Below, piece after piece: positions 30,381 through 38,935 of a stretch of 64,000 bases of DNA (position 1 is its first letter; the number at the start of each line of letters is the position of its first letter). Made by a program: the position numbers and the translations under genes. This DNA comes from Pseudomonadota bacterium. Its GTDB lineage: Bacteria > Desulfobacterota > Desulfobulbia > Desulfobulbales > Desulfocapsaceae. The stretch spans positions 62,001 through 126,000 of the forward strand of contig JAHJNL010000028.1 of NCBI GenBank assembly GCA_018820855.1, read 5' to 3'. The notes beneath the pieces were generated by a model. That model was not told the origin of the DNA. It ran no database searches and saw nothing but the letters and a program-made list of their open reading frames with translations.

Positions 30381-31423
30381 ATACACTTTTCCTTACCGGT
30401 ATGTCACGGTCCGGGACGACACTTCTCGATAAGCTGTTGAGCTGTCATCGTGACGTACATATTCTGTCTCAGCCTTTTCCGTACTTATTTATTGATGCAG
30501 TAAAAAAATTTTTGCAGACACAAGGCATCGATAAATATTATGTGATGAATGATGAGATCAAAAGTCGCATCTATCAACCGGAGAAGTTTGAGCAATATCT
30601 TACGCATTACAGAGTTACTGCAGCTGAAATCAGAGATCGTTTTGCGGCCATGCAAAACTATTCAGGGCAATATGCTAAGCCTTCCCGGTGCTTGGAAAAT
30701 TCCAATCGTGAAATATCATCATTTTATCAACTCTATCAAGAAGCTCTCTCCTTGTTTGATATGGATGACAGGTTGCAATATGTCGGTTCTAAAGAGACCG
30801 TTTGCGAAGCCTTTATTCCTTATTTTTGCCGTCGTGGGATCAAGACGATTTTGATCGTCAGGGATCCCCGTGATGTTCTGGCTTCCATGAATTACGCCAT
30901 GGGCTCGAAATATGCGGGTACTAAGAAACCTGCACTATTTGTGTTGCGTACGTGGAGAAAGAGTTTTGAATACCTTTATCGCCTGAAAGAGGAAGGTGAT
31001 TTCCTTTTTATATGTTATGAGGATCTGGTACGTGCAACTGATATTACATTGGAAAAAATAACTCAATTTCTGGGAATTACTCCTTTTGAGTTGAGGCGAT
31101 TTGAGCATGATATAATCGATCAAAACGGGGAGAAATGGCAGGCCAACTCATCATTTTATGAACAGAAAAATGGCATTTCTGTCGATTCGATAAGTATTTA
31201 TCGAACCCAATTGACAAGTCAGGAAATTGAGTATGTTGATGTCATTTGTGGCAAAGAGATGCGCTGGCTTGGCTATAAGCCAGGGGAGGTATCTGATCCC
31301 GGACGTGTCATCCGAAGCTATAGAGATTATGATGTCGCAACTTCGCATGAAGTGAGTGCGGATTACAGTAGTAAACCTGAGAATATTGAACATGAAGTCG
31401 CATGGTTGCATGCTAGGCTTTGA
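30377..31423 (+). CDS. Sulfotransferase
   Basis: LFLTGMSRSGTTLLDKLLSCH and ILIVRDPRDVLASMNYA; 4-nt overlap with the previous gene (TTG start). Confidence 0.88.
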   Translation: MNTLFLTGMSRSGTTLLDKLLSCHRDVHILSQPFPYLFIDAVKKFLQTQGIDKYYVMNDEIKSRIYQPEKFEQYLTHYRVTAAEIRDRFAAMQNYSGQYAKPSRCLENSNREISSFYQLYQEALSLFDMDDRLQYVGSKETVCEAFIPYFCRRGIKTILIVRDPRDVLASMNYAMGSKYAGTKKPALFVLRTWRKSFEYLYRLKEEGDFLFICYEDLVRATDITLEKITQFLGITPFELRRFEHDIIDQNGEKWQANSSFYEQKNGISVDSISIYRTQLTSQEIEYVDVICGKEMRWLGYKPGEVSDPGRVIRSYRDYDVATSHEVSADYSSKPENIEHEVAWLHARL

Positions 31424-31442
31424 AATATAATAAGGATTTTAA

Positions 31443-32312
31443 ATGGTAAGCGATTCACCTATGCCCGATGCGATTATGGCCGGTATGTCCAGAGCCGGTA
31501 CGACTTTTATGTACCACTATCTTCAGAAGCACCCTGACATCTTTATACCGACTCGCAAGGAGGTTTGTTTCTTTGCCCACCATTTCGGTCGTGGTTTGGA
31601 ATGGTATCATGACTTTTATAAAGAGAAAAAAAGAGAACAGAAGACACTGGATATCTGTGGTGTCTACTTTTCAACACCTGAGTCGCTGGAGAGAATTTAC
31701 CAGTACAACCCAGACATCAAGATTGTTCTGAGCATTCGCAACCCCTTTGAATGGATATATTCCTATTACGAACAGTATTCGGGGACATTCGATGTTCCCC
31801 CATTTAAAGAGTTTCTCCAGGGATGCAGTGTCGAGCGTGAAGGGGAGACCCAACACATTGATTTTAGTAATCAGATTATCAGCAAAACCATCGGGAATTA
31901 TCTGAAACTTTTCAAGGGCAATGTTCTTATTTACGATTTTTCTTACTTCGAAGAAGACCCGCTGGCCGTTCTAAATAAAATCGAAACCTTTCTGGGAGTT
32001 TCTAACTATTTCAATGAAACTAATTTTCAAAACCATAAAATCAATGCACGCGGCCGAAAAAGGGTATCCTGGTTCGCAAAATTGCTTCATGTCAAAGGCG
32101 TCGTCGATCTTATTTTAAAACTCTTTCCACGCAGATTGATTCTGGCAATTCGAGAAAAGCTGGAGCAAAATGCCGTGAAAAATCTTAATGTTAAGCAGGT
32201 GAAGGCAAAAGAGTATTCGTCAGAGGAGAAGGCTCTGGTCCAAGAGATTTTTCAAGCTGATCATGACTATATTAGGCAACTGTTTGAAGATGCGAGAATA
32301 TTTGTTGTCTAA
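31443..32312 (+). CDS. Sulfotransferase
   Basis: AIMAGMSRAGTTFMYHYLQKHPDIF and IVLSIRNPFEWIYSYYEQ. Confidence 0.88.
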   Translation: MVSDSPMPDAIMAGMSRAGTTFMYHYLQKHPDIFIPTRKEVCFFAHHFGRGLEWYHDFYKEKKREQKTLDICGVYFSTPESLERIYQYNPDIKIVLSIRNPFEWIYSYYEQYSGTFDVPPFKEFLQGCSVEREGETQHIDFSNQIISKTIGNYLKLFKGNVLIYDFSYFEEDPLAVLNKIETFLGVSNYFNETNFQNHKINARGRKRVSWFAKLLHVKGVVDLILKLFPRRLILAIREKLEQNAVKNLNVKQVKAKEYSSEEKALVQEIFQADHDYIRQLFEDARIFVV

Positions 32313-33228
32313 CCTTAGTGTGTTGCTCAAGCTATTGGTGGGGATTTCCTTGACAGGAGTGCTGTTTTATTTTGTTGACTTGAAGCAAATGGTAATACAA
32401 CTGCGTGTGCTGAACTGGCAGGCATTGATGCTCATTTTTCTCTCTTCTTTTTTGTTGCTGCTGATGCAGACATTACGGCTTCATCTTTTGATTAAACATT
32501 ATATTCCCATGTATTTTAATACATTTCGATTAACATTGATCGGGCAATTTTTTAGTAACTTTCTTCCAGGAAGTGTTAGTGGCGATGTGTATAAAATATA
32601 TTTTCTTAATAAAGAATGCGCATCGCTGACTTCAGCTGTCACCCTTGTCGCTATTGACAGAATAATTGGTTTTCTGCTTGTTTTGTTTTTTGGAGGAGTA
32701 TACTTTTTTTGTTTTTCCTCCGGCCAGGTAGATATTGCTGTTGATATATCAAAAACTTTGAACTTTTTACTCTTATTCGTAGCTGTTATTTTGATTGGGT
32801 TGAGTATCTATAAAACTAGTGCACTTGTTCAATCTAAGTGGGATCGAATGATTGCTAATTTCAAGGTTGAGTGTAAAAAGTTTTGCTTTTCGGAATTCCT
32901 GTTTTTTTTAATTGTCGCTGTGGGGGCCTATTTTGTCCGTTTGCTGAAATTTTTTGTTCTCATCTGGGCTTTTGGGCAATCATTGCCAGTTGTGGATCTT
33001 ATGTTGTTGGTGCTTATTATTCAACTGGTTGGAATGCTCCCTCTTTCTGTTGGTGGTTTGGGACTTGTCGAGGGATCGCTTGTTTTCGGCTTGAGCCTGT
33101 TTGCCATAGCACCTGATATTGGCCTGGCCATTGCTCTTGTCAATCGCTTCATCGTATGGCTTTTCTCCCTCTTGGGCGGGCTTTTTTGGCTGACAACAAA
33201 AAAGCAACAAAGGAGGGAGATTGTATGA
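32290..33228 (+). CDS. Lysylphosphatidylglycerol synthase TM-region / AglD-like (UPF0104) membrane protein, putative flippase
   Basis: FLPGSVSGDVYKIYFLNKE, DRIIGFLLVLFFG, LPLSVGGLGLVEGSLVFGL. ATG 32290 preferred over 32263. Confidence 0.8.
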   Translation: MREYLLSNLSVLLKLLVGISLTGVLFYFVDLKQMVIQLRVLNWQALMLIFLSSFLLLLMQTLRLHLLIKHYIPMYFNTFRLTLIGQFFSNFLPGSVSGDVYKIYFLNKECASLTSAVTLVAIDRIIGFLLVLFFGGVYFFCFSSGQVDIAVDISKTLNFLLLFVAVILIGLSIYKTSALVQSKWDRMIANFKVECKKFCFSEFLFFLIVAVGAYFVRLLKFFVLIWAFGQSLPVVDLMLLVLIIQLVGMLPLSVGGLGLVEGSLVFGLSLFAIAPDIGLAIALVNRFIVWLFSLLGGLFWLTTKKQQRREIV

Positions 33229-34358
33229 TCCCTTTTAATCAACCATCACGTACTGGTGATGAAGAAAAGTACGTGCTTGATGCCTTGCGGAGTCAACGAA
33301 TTTCCGGAGAAGGGCAATATACGCAAAAATGCCATAAATGGTTTGAAGAACACCTGGGATGCTATAAAGCACTCTTGACGCCTTCATGTACCCACGCGCT
33401 GGAAATGGCTGCCATTCTGATAAATATACAGCCCGGTGATGAAGTGATTATGCCCAGTTACACATTCGTTTCAACTGCCAATGCCTTTGTGTTGCGTGGT
33501 GCAACTGTCGTTTTTGTGGATATTCGGCCCGATACGATGAATATGGATGAGAAGCTCATCGAATCGGCTATTACTGCAAAAACAAAAGCGATCGTACCTG
33601 TTCACTATGCCGGTGTTGCCTGTGAGATGGAGACGATTATGGCCATTGCCGAACAATATAATCTTTTTGTTATCGAAGATGCGGCGCAAGGGATGATGGC
33701 AACCTACAAGAAGAGGTCGTTGGGCACTATTGGTCATATGGGGGTGTATAGTTTTCATGAAACCAAGAACTATACCAGCGGCGGAGAAGGCGGATTGTTA
33801 ATTGTTAACGATGAACAGTTTGTCGAGCGGGCTGAATTTATTCGAGAGAAAGGGACCGATAGGAATAAATTTTTCCGTGGAATGATTGATAAGTACAGTT
33901 GGGTCGACATTGGTAGCAGTTACTTGCCTAGTGAGTTGCAAGCTGCGTATCTATGGGCACAGCTGGAACATGCGGAACGAATTGATAACCAACGGCTTAC
34001 GAGTTGGACTGCCTATTATGAGCAATTGCTTCCGTTGCAGCGAGAAGGGTATATTACACTGCCTACTATTCCAGATACTATCAAATACAACGGGCACATG
34101 TTCTATATCAAGGTTGCCACCGATCACCTGCAGCGAGAGCTTATTGCCTATCTCAAGGCCTATGATATTCAGGCTGTCTTTCATTACATCCCTTTGCACA
34201 GTAGTGTCGCTGGCAGAAAGCATGGACGGTTCAACGACCGAGATCAGTTTACAACTGTAGAGTCCAGGCGTCTGGTTCGTTTACCCATGTACTATAAAAT
34301 CACTATTGAAGATATCCGAACCGTAACCAAAACGATCCACCGCTTTTTTGATAAATAG
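33225..34358 (+). CDS. wecE: DegT/DnrJ/EryC1-family aminotransferase, WecE/RffA-like (paralog of 22376-23518)
   Basis: LLTPSCTHALEMAAIL; GDEVIMPSYTFVSTANAFVLRG; SFHETKNYTSGGEGGLL. ATG 33225 gives the canonical N-terminus MIPFNQP. Confidence 0.9.
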   Translation: MIPFNQPSRTGDEEKYVLDALRSQRISGEGQYTQKCHKWFEEHLGCYKALLTPSCTHALEMAAILINIQPGDEVIMPSYTFVSTANAFVLRGATVVFVDIRPDTMNMDEKLIESAITAKTKAIVPVHYAGVACEMETIMAIAEQYNLFVIEDAAQGMMATYKKRSLGTIGHMGVYSFHETKNYTSGGEGGLLIVNDEQFVERAEFIREKGTDRNKFFRGMIDKYSWVDIGSSYLPSELQAAYLWAQLEHAERIDNQRLTSWTAYYEQLLPLQREGYITLPTIPDTIKYNGHMFYIKVATDHLQRELIAYLKAYDIQAVFHYIPLHSSVAGRKHGRFNDRDQFTTVESRRLVRLPMYYKITIEDIRTVTKTIHRFFDK

Positions 34359-34426
34359 TTTTTTTGGTGAGTTAGCGGCATATTCTCTGCGTGGAAATTA
34401 ATATGAATATTGTCTGTATAATACAC

Positions 34427-34459
34427 ATATATTCATGAATTTATTTTTCATGAATATAT
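34427..34459. repeat. Perfect inverted repeat: 13-bp arms ATATATTCATGAA/TTCATGAATATAT, 7-nt loop
   Basis: Arms at 34427-34439 and 34447-34459, immediately upstream of the 34467 ORF. Confidence 0.85.
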
Positions 34460-34466
34460 TGAAAAC

Positions 34467-36047
34467 GTGATGATTCTAAAAAGACCACAATTAATAATAA
34501 TATTATTATATTTTATTTTGTATGCTAGCTTAAATATGCATATGTATCATATTGATTTTACATCTGCAATTAAAGGTGTTGTGTTTGTTTTGTTATTGTG
34601 TGTTCTTGGTGGAAAAATTCTATTTAAGTTAGTTCCTGAAGATTTGGGTATATTCGCACTTTTAACTGCTGGATTTGTTTTAAGCATGAGTATGATATCT
34701 TTTGTTTCTTTTACCATGTTTCATTTTGTCCAGTATGGATTGAGTTACGAAACTATATTTTATAATTCTATGTTTTTTTTAATTTTACTTTCTTTGTTAA
34801 TTCATCGAAAAGAAAGTAAAGAATATATTTTGTTCTTATTAAGAAAAGAAAAGAATGAATATTTGTTTACTATAGTATTTTTATTATTTTATTCTTTTGT
34901 ATATGCTGTTGTTTATTACTATGGAAAAGCAAATGTACTCTCTAATTTGGAATTTGGGATAAATATCGGTGATTGGGCAAACCAAACGGATCTCTATGCT
35001 CATTTCTCAAGAAATATAGATCCTATTTTAATGGGATTGCCCTTGGCAAAGCTAAAGCATATGTTTAATCATTTCACTGGGTTGGGCTTTAGCTTTTGGA
35101 GTTTTGATAAACTTACATTAGCAACCTCCATTGTTGCGTTTAAAATGTTATTGCCATTTTTCATATTCACAATTCTTGTCTGGTTAAATCTTTTTTATAA
35201 ATTCACTTTTGAAATCAACAATGCCTTTGTGTGGACTTTGTTAACACCCTTGTTTGCTCCAATTACTTTTAATATAATCAGTTATAATCCTTTTAATTCT
35301 AGGTTTGGTTTTCTTTCTTGGACTTCGTTGTACCATAGCGATACGCAATTATTGGTTGTAGCGCCTATTCTAATTGCATTATTCTTTTTGTTTCGGTCTC
35401 TTAAAAAAGATGATGCATCATCATTTACATTGTTTAGTGTGTTTTTGTTTATTTCTTTCTTTATAAAACCGTCTGGTTATACAGTTATTTTTCCCAGTGT
35501 ATTATTGATATTATTAGTTTTTAGAAAATTTTATTCAAAAGGATATGTGCTAGGGGGGATAATTTTGATGATCCCTCCAATATATTGGAAGTTATATAGT
35601 AGCTCAATGGGAATAATTACAAATGCAAATATGATAAAATTTAAATTTTCTTTCTTGGAAACTAAAATAAAATCATTGCAGAAGTTATACGAATATGGAG
35701 AATTATCACTTTATATTTCAGTTCTAATAATCTTTCTTTCATCATTTTTGTTTGTAATTCCTGTTTTTGTTCATTTGTTAAAAAGAAAATCAATTGATAT
35801 TGATTCTGTTAATTTATTTATTATTGTCCTGACCATAGTTGGAGTTGTGCCTGCAGTATTATTTAATAGTAATAATTCTAATATAGGTTGGTTGTCAGTA
35901 ATTAGTATAATGGTTATACTCCCCGCTATAATTCGCTACGCGCAACTACAGTTTGAGCGAACATGGAAATATGTTTTTTATTTTATAATGTTTTTACATT
36001 GTTACAGTGGTTTTAAGTTTGGATGGTATTTCGTTAAGTTTTGTTGA
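34467..36047 (+). CDS. AT-rich multi-TM protein of unknown function (polymerase- or GT-C-like?)
   Basis: 526 aa with many hydrophobic helices; very AT-rich codon usage. Confidence 0.6.
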   Translation: MMILKRPQLIIILLYFILYASLNMHMYHIDFTSAIKGVVFVLLLCVLGGKILFKLVPEDLGIFALLTAGFVLSMSMISFVSFTMFHFVQYGLSYETIFYNSMFFLILLSLLIHRKESKEYILFLLRKEKNEYLFTIVFLLFYSFVYAVVYYYGKANVLSNLEFGINIGDWANQTDLYAHFSRNIDPILMGLPLAKLKHMFNHFTGLGFSFWSFDKLTLATSIVAFKMLLPFFIFTILVWLNLFYKFTFEINNAFVWTLLTPLFAPITFNIISYNPFNSRFGFLSWTSLYHSDTQLLVVAPILIALFFLFRSLKKDDASSFTLFSVFLFISFFIKPSGYTVIFPSVLLILLVFRKFYSKGYVLGGIILMIPPIYWKLYSSSMGIITNANMIKFKFSFLETKIKSLQKLYEYGELSLYISVLIIFLSSFLFVIPVFVHLLKRKSIDIDSVNLFIIVLTIVGVVPAVLFNSNNSNIGWLSVISIMVILPAIIRYAQLQFERTWKYVFYFIMFLHCYSGFKFGWYFVKFC

Positions 36048-36256
36048 TTTTAGGTAGTGTGTTAAAAGGTTATATGTGAGTCGATTGCTCTCATTAGGTT
36101 CCTCGCTGTTTCGAGTGGGTGATGGTCTGACAAGAGACATGTCATTGCCTGGGTTTTGAATTGCAAAAAATCTGGGTCGTTGTTTGCTGTTGTCCTTTCT
36201 ATTCACTTCTGTAGCTCAGCTGGAAAGATAACGAATCTGTTGTTTTTATGAGGCAT

Positions 36257-36997
36257 TTATTTGATGGCTGAGATGATAGTACGACCATAATGCCAGGGGA
36301 TAGAAAATGACGGTCTGAGGAGTTGGACAGAGGAGAAGCCTTGGCTGTTAACCCGTTGTGTAATATCTTTGCCGTAATCTCTAACGACGAGTACCGGTTG
36401 ATGATCGCGGATCGGATCTCCATGATAGTGGGCTGGAAGGAGATATTCGATGTGCTGGTTGTGGTCAAGTTGTACTCTCTCGATAGTGGTAGCTGACGGG
36501 AAGAGCGGGACAGTGAAGAGGAATATTCCTCCCGGTCGCAAGACCCTCCTTATTTCGGCAAAGCCTGCCAGATCGTTGGGGACATGTTCAAATACCTCGG
36601 TGGAGGTGCAGATGTCAAAGCTGTTATCCGGAAATGTCAACTTCTGCACGTCCTGGCAGAGGATGCCGTTATGAGAGTCTCCCGGTGTCACTTCGTCGAA
36701 ATATTCAGAACAGGTCAGTTTCCCGCAGTTTCTTTTGAGGAATGTAACCAGCGGTCCTCGGGATGAGAGTTCGTAGACCTCCTTTGTAGAGAGGTCAGGG
36801 ACCAACTGGCGTATAACTGCTATTAGGGACATGGTAACGGCCGTTGCCCGACATGTCAGGCAGCGGACTGCAATTTCATTGTGATGAAGTCTGATTATGA
36901 TACGTTTAGCGGCGCAGACAGGGCAGTAGCTATGGGTCATGGCAAATTCCCGCCATTTCACACTGCTGATAGCTCTGATAAGGGTATCTGACATCAT
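36257..36997 (-). CDS. SAM-dependent methyltransferase with N-terminal CxxC...CxxC zinc-ribbon-like segment
   Basis: HSYCPVCAAKRIIIRLHHNEIAVRCLTCRAT; FDICTSTEVFEHVPNDLAGFAEIRRVLRPGGIFLFTVP. Confidence 0.75.
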   Translation of the reverse strand: MMSDTLIRAISSVKWREFAMTHSYCPVCAAKRIIIRLHHNEIAVRCLTCRATAVTMSLIAVIRQLVPDLSTKEVYELSSRGPLVTFLKRNCGKLTCSEYFDEVTPGDSHNGILCQDVQKLTFPDNSFDICTSTEVFEHVPNDLAGFAEIRRVLRPGGIFLFTVPLFPSATTIERVQLDHNQHIEYLLPAHYHGDPIRDHQPVLVVRDYGKDITQRVNSQGFSSVQLLRPSFSIPWHYGRTIISAIK

Positions 36998-37162
36998 TGC
37001 TTAATTTGTCTTGTTGAATTTTTCTTGAAATACTGGCTGGCTGGCCCTTAATTCATTGCCATGTTCCAGCTCCTCTTATATGATATCCTAAAATTTGGAC
37101 AAGTTCTCTTTATTATTGGCAGTAGTTTCTATTCGGTTTTCTTTTTTTTCTCAAGGTGAAGC

Positions 37163-38062
37163 GTGTCTCCCCGGATTTCTGTTATAATCGTCAATTACAA
37201 TGCCGGCATGGAGCTCTCCAAGTGCGTCCAATCTGTCGCTAAGACCGAAAGTGACCTGGAAATACTCGTTGTCGACAATGCTTCCCATGATGAAAGTGTC
37301 CAACAGCTTCAAGCTCTATATAATGGTGAGAAGAAGCTACTTATCTTGAATAATAAAAAGAACCTGGGGTTCGCAGTGGCCTGTAATCAGGGAAGCAGCG
37401 CTGCCACAGGAGAATTCTTGCTCTATCTTAATCCGGATTGTATTGTTGAACCAACGACAATTCCTGCTCTGCTGCAATGTCTGCAGAATGATTCACAGGT
37501 GGGAATGGCTGGTGGCTTGATTTTGAATCATGATGGATCTGAACAAAGGGGATGTCGAAGAGCCATACCGACCCCATGGAAATCATTGGTTAATTCTTTT
37601 GGTTTGAAACATCTGGCTTGCTTAAATCGAAAGCTTTTTTCTGATTTTCGACTTGACCAGGAGGCGCTTCCAGAACAAGCGTTGGAAGTCGATGCCATTT
37701 CCGGAGCCTGTATGCTTGTCAGCAGAGAGGCTCTTGCACATGTCGGCCCCATGGACGAAGGATATTTCCTGCACTGTGAAGATTTAGACTGGTGTATGCA
37801 GTTCAGGCGGCGGGGGTGGAAAATTATGTTTGTTCCTCGGGCCAGACTGTTTCACAGTAAGGGCAGTTGCTCTGCCTCTCGCCCGGTTTTTGTTGAATGG
37901 TCCAAACACAAGGGGATGGTTCGCTTTTACAGGAAATTTTTTATCGATCAGTATTCGAGGCCGATGCTGTGGCTGGTCTGTTTCGGAATATGGTTGCGCT
38001 TTGGCCTTTTTCTTGCGGAGCATTTTCTGCGAAAGCTATTTGGGATGGGGCAAAAAAGGTGA
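37163..38062 (+). CDS. Glycosyltransferase family 2
   Basis: ISVIIVNYNAGMELSKCVQSV; ILVVDNASHDESV; LYLNPDCIV. Confidence 0.9.
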   Translation: MSPRISVIIVNYNAGMELSKCVQSVAKTESDLEILVVDNASHDESVQQLQALYNGEKKLLILNNKKNLGFAVACNQGSSAATGEFLLYLNPDCIVEPTTIPALLQCLQNDSQVGMAGGLILNHDGSEQRGCRRAIPTPWKSLVNSFGLKHLACLNRKLFSDFRLDQEALPEQALEVDAISGACMLVSREALAHVGPMDEGYFLHCEDLDWCMQFRRRGWKIMFVPRARLFHSKGSCSASRPVFVEWSKHKGMVRFYRKFFIDQYSRPMLWLVCFGIWLRFGLFLAEHFLRKLFGMGQKR

Positions 38063-38913
38063 TTGAAAAGAGAGTCGGCCTGATAGGCGCTGCCAGTTTT
38101 GTTGGGGAACGGTTACGTCTTCTCCTTGAAAAGGAGGGGTATCGGATCACAGCTTTTTCAAGACGAGGCGGCAGTAATATGGTATCTCTCCTTACTCCCG
38201 CTGTAGAGCCTCTTGAGCAAATCGAAAACTGGATTTGCCTGGCCCCCATATGGACATTGCCGGAAAACTTTCATCTTCTTGAAAAACATGGGGCAAAACG
38301 GCTTGTGGCTTTAAGCTCTACCAGTCGTTTCAGTAAAAAAAACTCTCCTTCATTATCTGACCGAGAATTGGCCTCTCAATTAATAAGAGGCGAGGAACAG
38401 GTATTGGATTGGGCTCACTCAGCAGAGTGTCTTCTCGTTATTCTCCAGCCTACCTTGATTTATGGACTGGGAAAGGATAGAAACGTGACTGAGATTGCGA
38501 GATTTGTCCAGCGCTTTGGTTTTTTTCCACTTTTTGGGCAGGGAAGAGGGCTGCGTCAACCTGTTCATGTCGATGATGTCGCTGCTGCCTGTTGTTCTGC
38601 CTTGCAGATGTCCTCTGGAAAAAAAAACTGCTATATCCTTTCCGGACAGGAAGTGTTGTCATACCGTACCATGGTGGAACGTATTTTTGTGGCTCTTGGT
38701 CGCAAACCGTTGTTCCTTCGTTGTCCGCTTTGGCTTTTTGACCTGGCGGTGCGTTTAGCCAACCTGCTGCCGTCGTTCAAAGGGCTGACTACAGAGATGG
38801 CGGTGAGAATGGATAAAGATCAGAACTTTGATAACACAGAAGCGAAAGCTGATCTCGGGTTCAGGCCCAGACCCTTTCACCCACTCCATTCCGATTGTAC
38901 GGATAGATCTTAA
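38059..38913 (+). CDS. NAD-dependent epimerase/reductase (WbpV-like)
   Basis: RVGLIGAASFVGERLRLLLEKEGYRI; LQPTLIYGLGKDRNVTEIARFVQRFG; RQPVHVDDVAAAC. GTG 38059 preferred over the 37897 track start. Confidence 0.75.
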   Translation: MIEKRVGLIGAASFVGERLRLLLEKEGYRITAFSRRGGSNMVSLLTPAVEPLEQIENWICLAPIWTLPENFHLLEKHGAKRLVALSSTSRFSKKNSPSLSDRELASQLIRGEEQVLDWAHSAECLLVILQPTLIYGLGKDRNVTEIARFVQRFGFFPLFGQGRGLRQPVHVDDVAAACCSALQMSSGKKNCYILSGQEVLSYRTMVERIFVALGRKPLFLRCPLWLFDLAVRLANLLPSFKGLTTEMAVRMDKDQNFDNTEAKADLGFRPRPFHPLHSDCTDRS

Positions 38914-38935
38914 AAACTATCCCTGAAATAACTCT

